From an uncultured Verrucomicrobiota bacterium (GTDB lineage Bacteria > Verrucomicrobiota > Kiritimatiellia > RFP12 > UBA3636), in contig CAMNCG010000019.1 of NCBI GenBank assembly GCA_946534105.1, positions 1 through 32,810 of the forward strand: 32,810 nucleotides of DNA. The letters are read 5' to 3'. The position numbers and the translations under genes are program-made. Of the stretch, positions 1 through 7,331 are shown one piece after another. The notes under the pieces were generated by a model. It was not told the DNA's origin and did not search any database. It saw only the letters and a program-made list of their open reading frames with translations. The stretch's first letter is position 1. Each line of letters opens with the position of its first letter.

Positions 1-2
1 GC

Positions 3-296
3 GGAAACGGCGGCGGCTTCGCCGCGTGGCGCGACGCGCTCGAGGCCGGGCGCCCGCCGCCGGCCGAGACGATCGCCGTTTCCCCGGAGGACGACGAGGC
101 GGAGCGGTTCGCGACGCGTGTGCGCCTCGCGCGTTTCGACGGTCCGGATTCCGAAACCGAATCCGGTCGGCGCCGCCTCGAAACGCTTCGCCGCTTTGCC
201 GCCGCCGGCGCGGTGCGCGAGACCGGCGACGGCCGCTGGGCGCTGGAAGGGCGGGGCTTTGCGATCTCGGACGCGCTCATGGCCGAACTCGTCTGA
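3..296 (+). CDS. HemW-like radical SAM protein, C-terminal fragment (partial)
   Basis: The reading frame is open from the left edge of the window to a TGA at 294-296, giving about 97 residues. The fragment resembles the C-terminal winged-helix-like part of HemW/HemN-type proteins: an Ala/Arg-rich helix (GFAAWRDALEAGRPP), then a 'sP-E-...-R-.-LAR' helix, and a final 'W-LEGRGFAISDALMAEL' strand-helix that matches the usual 'L-T-.-.G-.-.-.-D-.-.-.-EL' ending. The radical SAM CxxxCxxC cluster would lie upstream, outside the window. HemW proteins are now regarded as heme chaperones rather than true coproporphyrinogen oxidases, and HemN itself is the oxidase; the fragment cannot separate the two. 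The identification rests on a short, weakly conserved region. Confidence 0.6.
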   Translation, partial: GNGGGFAAWRDALEAGRPPPAETIAVSPEDDEAERFATRVRLARFDGPDSETESGRRRLETLRRFAAAGAVRETGDGRWALEGRGFAISDALMAELV

Positions 297-336
297 GAGC
301 GCGGCGGGGACGGAGCGAAGGGAAGGAATGCGAAGG

Positions 337-2640
337 ATGAGGAAACGAAGAGGGATGGCGGTCGGAGCGGTCGCGCTCTTCCTGCTGGCGATGACGGGGC
401 GGCCGTACGGCGAAGTGTGGTTCACCGGGCTCGACGATTCGTGCTATTCGATGCTGGCGCGGGCGGGGCGGGACGGTTTGCTGCGGCCGGTCCGCGACGC
501 GGTCTTCGAAACCGTGCCGGAAGCGGTGCGTCCGGATCTGCTGTACCGGCCCGCCGCGGCGCGGAAGACGCGGGATCTGGCCCACCAGCTGAGGGGATTC
601 TACGCCCGTCCGTTTTTCCAGCCGTTTCTGCCGTTGCAGCGCGCCGTCCTTCCGCGTCTTCCGCTGTCGTTGGCGCTGGCCGTTTTCGCAGCCGTCGCGC
701 TCGGACCGGGGCGCGGTCTCCGCGCCGCGCCGACCCGGCGCGACGGGAACCCGGAGTCCTCGGAACAAGGTCCGCGACCGGCGTCGGCCGTCCGACGCGC
801 GGCGTGGATCGTCTGCGGCGCGATCGGTGCGGCGGCGCTGACGCCGTGGCATTCCCCCCACTATCTTGCCGGTCCGTTCGCGGAAGGACCGGCCACGCTG
901 CTTTCCGCGCTCGCCATGGCGCTCGCCTTCGCGCCGGGCGGCGGCGCGGGGCGCGGGGCGGTGATCGGACTCGCGCTCGGACTTTCGGCGACGTTCCATC
1001 CGACGCTTGCCGCCTACGCCGTTGCGGTTGCGGCGTTTGCGGTCCTGCGTTCCGGACGGCTCCGCCACGCCCTCGCCCTTGCGGCCGGCGCGGCGGCGGG
1101 GCTTGCGCCGCTCGTCGGGTCCACGCTGTACGTCACGGCGCCGTACGGCAATTTTCTTTCGCCCCGAAAACTGGCGGAAATGATGCATGGAAGCCGTGAC
1201 ATCGCGGCGCTCGCGGCGGCGCTCGGACTGGCGGCGCCGGCGGCGCTCGTGGTCGCGGCGGCGGCGCTCGTGCCGCGCGCGCGCCGGTTCTTCGACCGCG
1301 GCGCCGCGCGCGCGGCGGTCGCGGCGGCGTCCGCGATGGCCGTGGCAGGGGCGGCGGTGGCGATTGCCTCGCTGCCGGCGGCGTCCGCCGGATTTGCGCG
1401 CACGGCGCCTTCGCTCGTCTGGAGCGCTCCGTTTTTCGCGGCGGCGCTGGCGCTGGCGCTGGCGAAACGACGCGGCGCGGCGTGTGCGCTTGTCGCGCTC
1501 TGCGCATGGGCGGCGGTGCCGTTTTTCATCGTGCAGGGCCAGGAGGTGCACGTTGGCGTGTGGTCGCTGCGCCGGTCGCTGCCGCCGGTTGTCCTGTGCT
1601 CCGTCGCGGTCGCGTGCGCCGCGCTGGAGCGCGCTTCGCCGCGGGACGGAGCGCGCTTCGCAGCGGCGTCCGCGACGCTCGGGCGTTTTGTCGTGGCGCT
1701 TGCGGCGGCCTGCGGATGCGCGTCGGTCGCCGCGACGCCGGCCCGGTTCGCGTTCGTTCCGCCGCGCGGCGACGCGGAATTTCGCGAGGCCGTTTCGGCC
1801 CGCGCCGGGGCGATCGCCGCGCGCGAAGGCGCCGAACCGCTCCTTCTGTTCGACTCCTTCCGCTTCGGGGCGCCGTTTGCCTCGGAACCGGGGCGCGCGG
1901 CGTTCTGCCTCGCCGACGCCGTCACGCGCCGCGCCTTTCCGGCCCGCGTCGCCGGCTGGCTCGCCGCCGAAGCCCGCGCCGGGCGCCCCGCGTACGTCGT
2001 GGCGTCGCTCGCCCGGAGCCTTCCGATCGCCGAAGACGGTTTTTCGCTCGTGCCGGAAGGCGCTCCCGTGCGCGGCGTCCTCTCCCGCGCCGACGGCAGG
2101 GGGTGGGACCGGGCCCGCGTTTCCGGCCGGGAGGTCGAGGCCGCGTTCCTCCGCGTCGCGCCGGACGGTCCGGAGGCGCCGCGCCGGTTCGCGCTTGATT
2201 TTTCGGCGTACGACGCCCTGCCGTTCGGCCTTCGCGGCGGATGGGCGATGCCGCGTCGGGGCAAACCGGGGCGATGGGCGAGCGACGGCGCGGGGTTCTG
2301 CGCGCCGGTGCCTCCGCCCGGCGGGGTCGTCGAGATCGAGATGCGCGTCGCGTGGACGCCGCCGCGGGAGCTCGGGTCCGAACCTCAGGTCCTGCGGCTC
2401 GTTCCGCCGTTCCCGTGCGACGGTCCGGTCGAGGCGGTGCTCGCGCCGGGGCGGCGGGGCGAGACGCTGCGCTTCGCCGCGAGGCGCTCTCCGGACGATG
2501 CCGCGCCGCGCGGCGCGAGCGGCGTCTGGACGCTTCGGGCGGCCCGCGTCTTTGACGCGGACGGCTTTCCGCCGCGCCTCGCCGCGCAGGTTTTCCGGAT
2601 CGAATCCGCGCTCCGTCTGGAGCTTCCGGACGCCCCGTGA
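337..2640 (+). CDS. Large multi-pass membrane protein of unknown function
   Basis: The protein has about 767 residues. I chose ATG 337 because GGAAGGA at 321-327 lies 9 nt upstream; ATG 328 and ATG 355 are alternatives. An N-terminal hydrophobic segment (VGAVALFLLAM) is followed by a loop with an acidic pair (TGLDDSCYS, about residues 30-38). About ten further hydrophobic Ala/Leu/Val-rich segments run to roughly residue 470, and about 300 soluble residues follow, rich in predicted beta strands. This layout (acidic first loop, many TM helices, soluble C-terminal domain) recalls GT-C glycosyltransferases, but I recognise no diagnostic motif, so the function is left open. It starts 40 nt after the HemW-like gene and may share its transcript. 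Extreme GC and Ala content make antisense open frames here meaningless. Confidence 0.7.
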   Translation: MRKRRGMAVGAVALFLLAMTGRPYGEVWFTGLDDSCYSMLARAGRDGLLRPVRDAVFETVPEAVRPDLLYRPAAARKTRDLAHQLRGFYARPFFQPFLPLQRAVLPRLPLSLALAVFAAVALGPGRGLRAAPTRRDGNPESSEQGPRPASAVRRAAWIVCGAIGAAALTPWHSPHYLAGPFAEGPATLLSALAMALAFAPGGGAGRGAVIGLALGLSATFHPTLAAYAVAVAAFAVLRSGRLRHALALAAGAAAGLAPLVGSTLYVTAPYGNFLSPRKLAEMMHGSRDIAALAAALGLAAPAALVVAAAALVPRARRFFDRGAARAAVAAASAMAVAGAAVAIASLPAASAGFARTAPSLVWSAPFFAAALALALAKRRGAACALVALCAWAAVPFFIVQGQEVHVGVWSLRRSLPPVVLCSVAVACAALERASPRDGARFAAASATLGRFVVALAAACGCASVAATPARFAFVPPRGDAEFREAVSARAGAIAAREGAEPLLLFDSFRFGAPFASEPGRAAFCLADAVTRRAFPARVAGWLAAEARAGRPAYVVASLARSLPIAEDGFSLVPEGAPVRGVLSRADGRGWDRARVSGREVEAAFLRVAPDGPEAPRRFALDFSAYDALPFGLRGGWAMPRRGKPGRWASDGAGFCAPVPPPGGVVEIEMRVAWTPPRELGSEPQVLRLVPPFPCDGPVEAVLAPGRRGETLRFAARRSPDDAAPRGASGVWTLRAARVFDADGFPPRLAAQVFRIESALRLELPDAP

Positions 2641-2659
2641 TTTTTCCGCTTTTTCCCCG

Positions 2660-2688
2660 TTGATTTCTTCGGGCCGTTCGTGTACACT
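2660..2688 (+). promoter_or_regulatory. Sigma70-type promoter of the pilus-like operon
   Basis: TTGATT (2660-2665) and TACACT (2683-2688) are separated by 17 nt. This is a good housekeeping promoter placed about 90 nt before the first gene of the Amuc_1102-1098-like operon. An imperfect hairpin (GCCTCCGCCT and AGGCGAGGC arms, about 2729-2755) lies in the predicted leader. A start site near 2695 is inferred from spacing only. Confidence 0.6.
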
Positions 2689-2776
2689 TGGCACCCGAAC
2701 CCGTTACGCCGGACTTCTCCCCCTCGGCCTCCGCCTCCGAAAGGCGAGGCTCGGACCCCATGCCAAAGGACCCAAA

Positions 2777-3421
2777 ATGATTTTTCCAGCCAAATCCGCA
2801 TTTCGCGCCGCCGCGCTTTTCGCGGCGCTGCTTTTCGCCGCGCAGGCGAGTGCCCAGGGGCAGGCAAAGGGGCCTCCCGGCACGAATCCGAACGAATTCA
2901 AGGTTGTCAAGCTGACCGATCTGAAGCACGACTACCTCCAGAAGCCGCGTGCCCTGTCGGGCGCGTCCGCCAAGGCGAAGGAGTGGGGCGTCTTCGACGT
3001 CACGTTCGCCACGGCGCCCGAGTGGATCGACGGTCTCGTCGCGACCTTCACGGTGGTGTTGGACGATCCGAAGGCCGACGTGAAGAAGGGGGACGCCAAG
3101 CTTTCGCTCTTCCAGACCACGCTGGAGTACCCGCACGTCGACAAGGGCAACACCCACAAGATCGGCGTCGTGCTTCCCCCCGCCGCGCTCGGTCGCTTCG
3201 GCGTCCCGATCGGCTTCGCGGTGCAGTTCTCCGTCGCGGGCCAGGAAATCGCCGCGCAAGGCGTCGCCGAAGGCATGCTCAAGACCGTCGGCGACGGGTG
3301 GTGGACCAATCCCAAGGTCCTTGAGGCGCCCTTTCTCCAGAACCGCGATGGATACCTCGTGGACCGCATGAAGTCCCCCTTCCTGCTTGTTGACATCGAT
3401 TCCTACGAAGTGAGCCGGTAG
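2777..3421 (+). CDS. Amuc_1102-like secreted pilus-associated protein
   Basis: The protein has 214 residues. ATG 2777 is preceded by AAAGGA at 2765-2770. A Sec signal peptide is clear (basic start, hydrophobic ALFAALLFAAQ core, cleavage after ASA, about residue 27). The mature part is rich in alternating beta-type segments (WGVFDVTFATAPEWIDGL, ATFTVVLDD, IGVVLPPAAL, IGFAVQFSV), consistent with the immunoglobulin-like fold known for Amuc_1102 of Akkermansia. It is first in a five-gene operon whose order 1102-1101-1100-1099-1098 matches Akkermansia, and this order is the strongest reason for the name. Its stop codon overlaps the GTG start of the next gene by 1 nt. Family assignment is from memory of motifs and synteny; the molecular role of the family is not settled. 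Confidence 0.75.
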   Translation: MIFPAKSAFRAAALFAALLFAAQASAQGQAKGPPGTNPNEFKVVKLTDLKHDYLQKPRALSGASAKAKEWGVFDVTFATAPEWIDGLVATFTVVLDDPKADVKKGDAKLSLFQTTLEYPHVDKGNTHKIGVVLPPAALGRFGVPIGFAVQFSVAGQEIAAQGVAEGMLKTVGDGWWTNPKVLEAPFLQNRDGYLVDRMKSPFLLVDIDSYEVSR

Positions 3422-5169
3422 TGTTTGCCCCAGACCGAATCCTGACGCTGGACGTCGGCGCCTCGAAAGTCCTCCTCGGCGAGTTTTCGCTGAAGGGGGG
3501 CTCGCCCGTCCTCGTGAACTACGCCGAAGCCGAGCGCGATCCTCTCGCGGCCGGCGACAACGGCCTCTCGCTGCTTGCCCCGACCGTCCGCGAAATGATG
3601 GCGGCCTCGGGGATCAAGCCCGCGCCCCTGTACCTGATGCTTTCGGGCCAGGCGGTGTTTCCCCGTTTCGTGAAACTGCCCGGCGCGACGTCGGACATGG
3701 TGGATGACCTCGTCTCCGCCGAGGCGGCGGAGTCGCTCCCGTTCCCGCTCGACCAGGTGGTCTGGGACTACCAGACGCTTGGCGACGTGGCGGACGCGGG
3801 CGAACTGGACGTGCTCATCGTCGCGGCCAAATCCGACACCGCGGCGGACGCCGCCGCGCTCGCCGAAGGCGCGGGGCTGCCGCTCGCGCTCGTCGACGCC
3901 GCGCCGCTCGCGCTCTGCAACGCCGTGCGGGCCTCGCTCGGCCCGGACGCGACGGGTTGCACGCTGGCGCTCGACATCGGCGCGAAGGCGACGACGCTTC
4001 TGTTTGTCGAAGGGCCGAAGGTGTTTCTTCGCACGATTCCGGTCGCCGGAAACACCGTCACCAACGAGATCGCCCGCGGCCTCGAAACGACGCCCGCCGA
4101 AGCCGAACAGGCCAAGAAGGAAGTCGGATTCGTCGCGCTCGGCGGCACGTACGCCGTGGAGGATGACGAGCGCGCCGATCGGATCTCGAAAGTCATCCGC
4201 AACGTGGCGACGCGCCTTCTCACGGAGATCACGCGGTCGATCAACTTCTACCGCTCGCAGCAAGGCGGAAACGCGCCGGAGCGCGTCCTTCTCTGCGGCG
4301 GTTCGTCGCTCATGCGCCACCTCGACACCTTCTTCCACGGGAAGCTCGGCGTCGAGGTTTCGTATTTCGACGCGTTTGCCTCCGCCGTCGGCGCCACCGA
4401 CCGTCTTCGCGCGGACGAAGGCGCCCTGTTCGCCCTCGCGCCATCCGCCGGCCTCGCGCTGCGCGCGGCCGGAAAGGCTGCGATCGAAATCGACCTGCTT
4501 CCTCCGGAACTCGCGGCCGAGCGCCGCTTCCGCCGCCGGATTCCGTTCTTTGCCGCGTCGATGGCGCTCGTGGTGGCGTCGGCGGCGGTGCTGAACGTGC
4601 ACGCCTCCAAGGTCCTTTCCGCCCGGGAGGATGCGGCCTCCGCCGCCGCCTCGACGGCCGACAAGTGCAAGAAGAGCGAAAATCGACTTGCCGCGGCCGA
4701 GCGCGCCGACGCCGACGAAAAGACCCGGTTCGACTATCTCGCGTCCGTCGCGTCGTCCCGCGCCTCGTATGCCAAGACGCTTGCCGCGATTCGTGAGGCG
4801 ATGCTTCCTGGCACGTGGCTCAAGTCCCTTTCGTTCGGGGAGGAGTTCGGCGACGGCGACGACGCGAAGCCGATCGGCGTCGCGAACCTCGTCGTCTGCG
4901 GCTTCAAGCCCGAGCTCGACGCCCTGGCGGCCCGCAAGGGCGGCTCCGCCGGCGAAGCGCTTCTCGCCCGCATGCGCGCCACGCCCGTCTTCTCCGACGG
5001 TTCCGTGGAAATCGAAGTGCCGCGCCAGAACGACCGCGTGACGGAGATCACGCTCAAGCTCAAGCTCGCGCGCCGGCCCGGCGAATTCGACGAGGCCTGG
5101 GTGGATCGTCCGCAGACCGAGCAGGACGCGTCCGAAGGCGGCGAAGGCTCCGGCGGGGAGGACCTCTGA
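3421..5169 (+). CDS. Amuc_1101-like PilM protein with a fused PilN-like domain
   Basis: The protein has 582 residues and a GTG start overlapping the previous stop by 1 nt (TAGTG). Residues 1-350 are an actin/FtsA-like ATPase of the PilM type: phosphate-binding loops ILTLDVGASK (about 6-15) and TLALDIGAKAT (about 180-190), and an adenosine motif VLLCGGSSLM (about 289-298). PilM is normally a cytoplasmic ring protein that binds the tail of PilN. Here one transmembrane helix (FFAASMALVVASAAVL, about 375-393) follows, then an Ala/Lys-rich coiled-coil-like stretch and a periplasmic alpha/beta domain (about 460-560). This is what a PilN subunit looks like, so PilM and PilN appear joined in one chain. 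The next gene overlaps by 1 nt (TGATG), implying translational coupling. Confidence 0.82.
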   Translation: MFAPDRILTLDVGASKVLLGEFSLKGGSPVLVNYAEAERDPLAAGDNGLSLLAPTVREMMAASGIKPAPLYLMLSGQAVFPRFVKLPGATSDMVDDLVSAEAAESLPFPLDQVVWDYQTLGDVADAGELDVLIVAAKSDTAADAAALAEGAGLPLALVDAAPLALCNAVRASLGPDATGCTLALDIGAKATTLLFVEGPKVFLRTIPVAGNTVTNEIARGLETTPAEAEQAKKEVGFVALGGTYAVEDDERADRISKVIRNVATRLLTEITRSINFYRSQQGGNAPERVLLCGGSSLMRHLDTFFHGKLGVEVSYFDAFASAVGATDRLRADEGALFALAPSAGLALRAAGKAAIEIDLLPPELAAERRFRRRIPFFAASMALVVASAAVLNVHASKVLSAREDAASAAASTADKCKKSENRLAAAERADADEKTRFDYLASVASSRASYAKTLAAIREAMLPGTWLKSLSFGEEFGDGDDAKPIGVANLVVCGFKPELDALAARKGGSAGEALLARMRATPVFSDGSVEIEVPRQNDRVTEITLKLKLARRPGEFDEAWVDRPQTEQDASEGGEGSGGEDL

Positions 5170-6251
5170 TGAAAAAGTCCCGAATCATCCTGATTTCGTG
5201 CGCCGTGGCGACGGCCGCGGTTGCGGTCGTCTGCGTCCTTCTGGCCGTTCTGGGCTTCGGCAAGGCGTCCGAGGCCTCCGAACGCGCCGACAAGGCCGTC
5301 TCCGCCATCGGCAAGGTCTACGCCCGCGATCCGTTTCCGAGCGAGGAAAACATCGCCCGGGCCGGCACGAACGCGCTCTGGCGCGCGGACTGGACGAAAA
5401 AGCTTGCCCTTGCGGTTGATGAAGGCGCGTACCCCCCGGCCCGCGGCGTGACGCCCGGCGCGTTCAGCCAAATGCGCGAGAGGGTGATCGAGAGTCTGAC
5501 CAAGTCCGCGCCCGAAGGCGAGGACGGAAAGTCGATCCTTCCCGAAAACTTCGCGTTCGGATTTGAGCGATATTCGTCCGGCGTGCCTGCGGAGAAGGCT
5601 CATGTCGAGCGCCTTGTGCGCCAGCTCAAGGCGATGGAGGATCTCATGGGCGTCGTCTACCGGGCCGGCATTGTCCGGCTTGAGGCCGCCGGGCGCGAGG
5701 TCTTCGAGGAGGGCAGTCCCGACGACGAGGGATTTTCCGGCCGCACCGACCGGCCCACGACCGTCTCCGGCTCGACGATCACCCTTCCTCCGCTGGCCTC
5801 CCCGAAGGGCGCCGTGCCCTTGCAGCGCGACCGCTTCGCGCTCCAGTTCACGGCCCGCGAGGGTTCGCTCGCCTCGATTCTGGACGCGATCGATTCCATG
5901 CGGCCGTTCGCGATGGTTTCCTCGCTTTCGTTCGAAAAGATTCGTCCGGACGTCGTCTTCCCCGATGAAAACGAGGCCGAGAGGCGCGCCCAGTCCGCAT
6001 CCCGCGATGACCAGCCGCGGCGCTCCCGCCGCCATCGCCGCGGCGCTTCCGCCGAGGAGGAGCAGGAGTCCGTTCCGGCCGCGCAGCCGCTCAACGAACG
6101 CCCCGCCCCCCGCAGTTCCCGCCTCGTTTCCGGTCCGCTCCGCGAAGCGCCCATCCGCGTCCTCATGACGGTGGACTTCTATTCGGTTCCGTCCTCGGGC
6201 GCCCGGAAGGGTGCGGCCGCAGGCGGCGCCGGCGACGATGAGGAGGATTGA
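5169..6251 (+). CDS. Amuc_1100-like (PilO-like) pilus-associated membrane protein
   Basis: The protein has 360 residues; ATG 5169 follows a GGGGAGG Shine-Dalgarno. One N-terminal transmembrane anchor (IILISCAVATAAVAVVCVLLAVLGF, about 5-30) is followed by a periplasmic helix region and two alpha/beta repeats. Segments align with Amuc_1100 of Akkermansia: FALQFTAREGSLASILDAID (about 235-254) corresponds to LEIAFQGDRESVLKAMNAIT, and VLMTVDFYSV near the C terminus corresponds to VQVSLNLVHF. Amuc_1100 is a surface/envelope protein reported to act on host TLR2, with PilO-like structural features. This copy is longer than the 317-residue Akkermansia protein owing to an Arg/Glu-rich insert at about residues 265-310. 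Immune activity should not be assumed from homology. Confidence 0.8.
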   Translation: MKKSRIILISCAVATAAVAVVCVLLAVLGFGKASEASERADKAVSAIGKVYARDPFPSEENIARAGTNALWRADWTKKLALAVDEGAYPPARGVTPGAFSQMRERVIESLTKSAPEGEDGKSILPENFAFGFERYSSGVPAEKAHVERLVRQLKAMEDLMGVVYRAGIVRLEAAGREVFEEGSPDDEGFSGRTDRPTTVSGSTITLPPLASPKGAVPLQRDRFALQFTAREGSLASILDAIDSMRPFAMVSSLSFEKIRPDVVFPDENEAERRAQSASRDDQPRRSRRHRRGASAEEEQESVPAAQPLNERPAPRSSRLVSGPLREAPIRVLMTVDFYSVPSSGARKGAAAGGAGDDEED

Positions 6252-6255
6252 AACC

Positions 6256-7290
6256 ATGTCACGCAAGCAGAAACTCCCCTTCTTCGCGCTTCACTACGAC
6301 AAACTGCTTCTCGTGCTGTCGGTCGTCCTGTTCGCGGCGGCCGTCGCGGCGCTGAGTTCCGGATCCTCCGGAGCCCGGCAGGCCGCGGAAAACCTCAAGC
6401 GCCGTGTCAAGGCCTTCCAGCCGAAGCATCCCGTCCTGAAGCCCCTTTCCTCCGACGAGTTCGATTCGGCTCTGGGGGAAATGAGCGATCCGTTTGTGCT
6501 GGGGACCAATTCGCCTCTCCTTGTCGCGGTCGAACGCGTCGCCTGCGTCAAGTGTTCGCTTCCGATCCCGATGTCGGACGACCAGTGCCGCTACTGCGGC
6601 GCCGAGCAGCCCTCCGAAACCGTCGGCGACGACTGGGACACCGATGGCGACGGCATTCCGGACGTCTGGGAGAAGAAGTTCGGCTTCAACCCGCTCGATT
6701 CCCTTGACGGGGCGCTTGACGCCGACTCCGACGGCTTCACGAACCTCGAGGAGTTCCAGCAGCGCACCGATCCGCGCGATCCCAAGAGCCATCCCGCCCG
6801 CTTCCGGTTCCTCCGTGTCGCGGAAATCGAGGCCACGCCGTTCCCGTTCCTGCTGAGGGGCAAAACCCGCCAGCCCGACGGCGGATACAAGTTCCAGGTG
6901 AACGACGCTTCCGGCAAGTCGAACTACCTCCGCAAGGGAGACAAGCTTCCCGGCACCGATTTCACGCTCACCGACTACGAGACGCGCCGCGAACTCGTCA
7001 AGGTGCCCGGCGTCGTGAAACCGGCCGAAAGGGATGTCTTCTACGTCACCTTCCGCCGCGGCGAAGACTTCGTCGAGCTCAAGGAGAACGGCCCCGCCCA
7101 GTCCAGCGCGTTTGAGGTCACCCTCGTCTGCACGAAGGACCGCACCGGCGCCTCCTGGCACGTGAAGCGTCTCGAATCCTTCGAGATGGACGGCGAACGC
7201 TTCACGCTCATGTCCGTCAACGCCGCCAAGTCCACGGCAGTCCTCAAACGCGAAAAGACCGGAGAGGAGATTCCGGTTTCCGCAAACTAA
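6256..7290 (+). CDS. Amuc_1099-like protein: zinc ribbon, calcium repeats and PilP/GspC-like domain
   Basis: The protein has 344 residues. AGGAGG at 6241-6246 is 9 nt before ATG 6256, inside the end of the previous gene. Order of parts: short cytoplasmic tail; one TM helix (LLLVLSVVLFAAAVAAL, about 17-33); a four-cysteine ribbon CVKC-x10-CRYC (about 97-114); two acidic calcium-binding loops of the thrombospondin type 3 kind (DTDGDGIPD about 127-135, DADSDGFTNLEEF about 150-162); and a C-terminal domain with LRKGDKLPGTDFTLTDYE, which resembles the 'homology region' by which GspC and PilP contact the secretin. Position just before the secretin gene supports a PilP-like linker role. Zinc and calcium binding are inferred from residue spacing. 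Confidence 0.78.
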   Translation: MSRKQKLPFFALHYDKLLLVLSVVLFAAAVAALSSGSSGARQAAENLKRRVKAFQPKHPVLKPLSSDEFDSALGEMSDPFVLGTNSPLLVAVERVACVKCSLPIPMSDDQCRYCGAEQPSETVGDDWDTDGDGIPDVWEKKFGFNPLDSLDGALDADSDGFTNLEEFQQRTDPRDPKSHPARFRFLRVAEIEATPFPFLLRGKTRQPDGGYKFQVNDASGKSNYLRKGDKLPGTDFTLTDYETRRELVKVPGVVKPAERDVFYVTFRRGEDFVELKENGPAQSSAFEVTLVCTKDRTGASWHVKRLESFEMDGERFTLMSVNAAKSTAVLKREKTGEEIPVSAN

Positions 7291-7331
7291 GAACAGGTTT
7301 CCAACCGCAATTTTTCCAGGAGCAAATCCAA

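Noticed and set aside
277-2694. Long Arg-rich minus-strand frame opposite the membrane protein
   Set aside because: The composition is that of a frame shadow (about one third Arg), with no start signals. The plus-strand product has coherent membrane segments.
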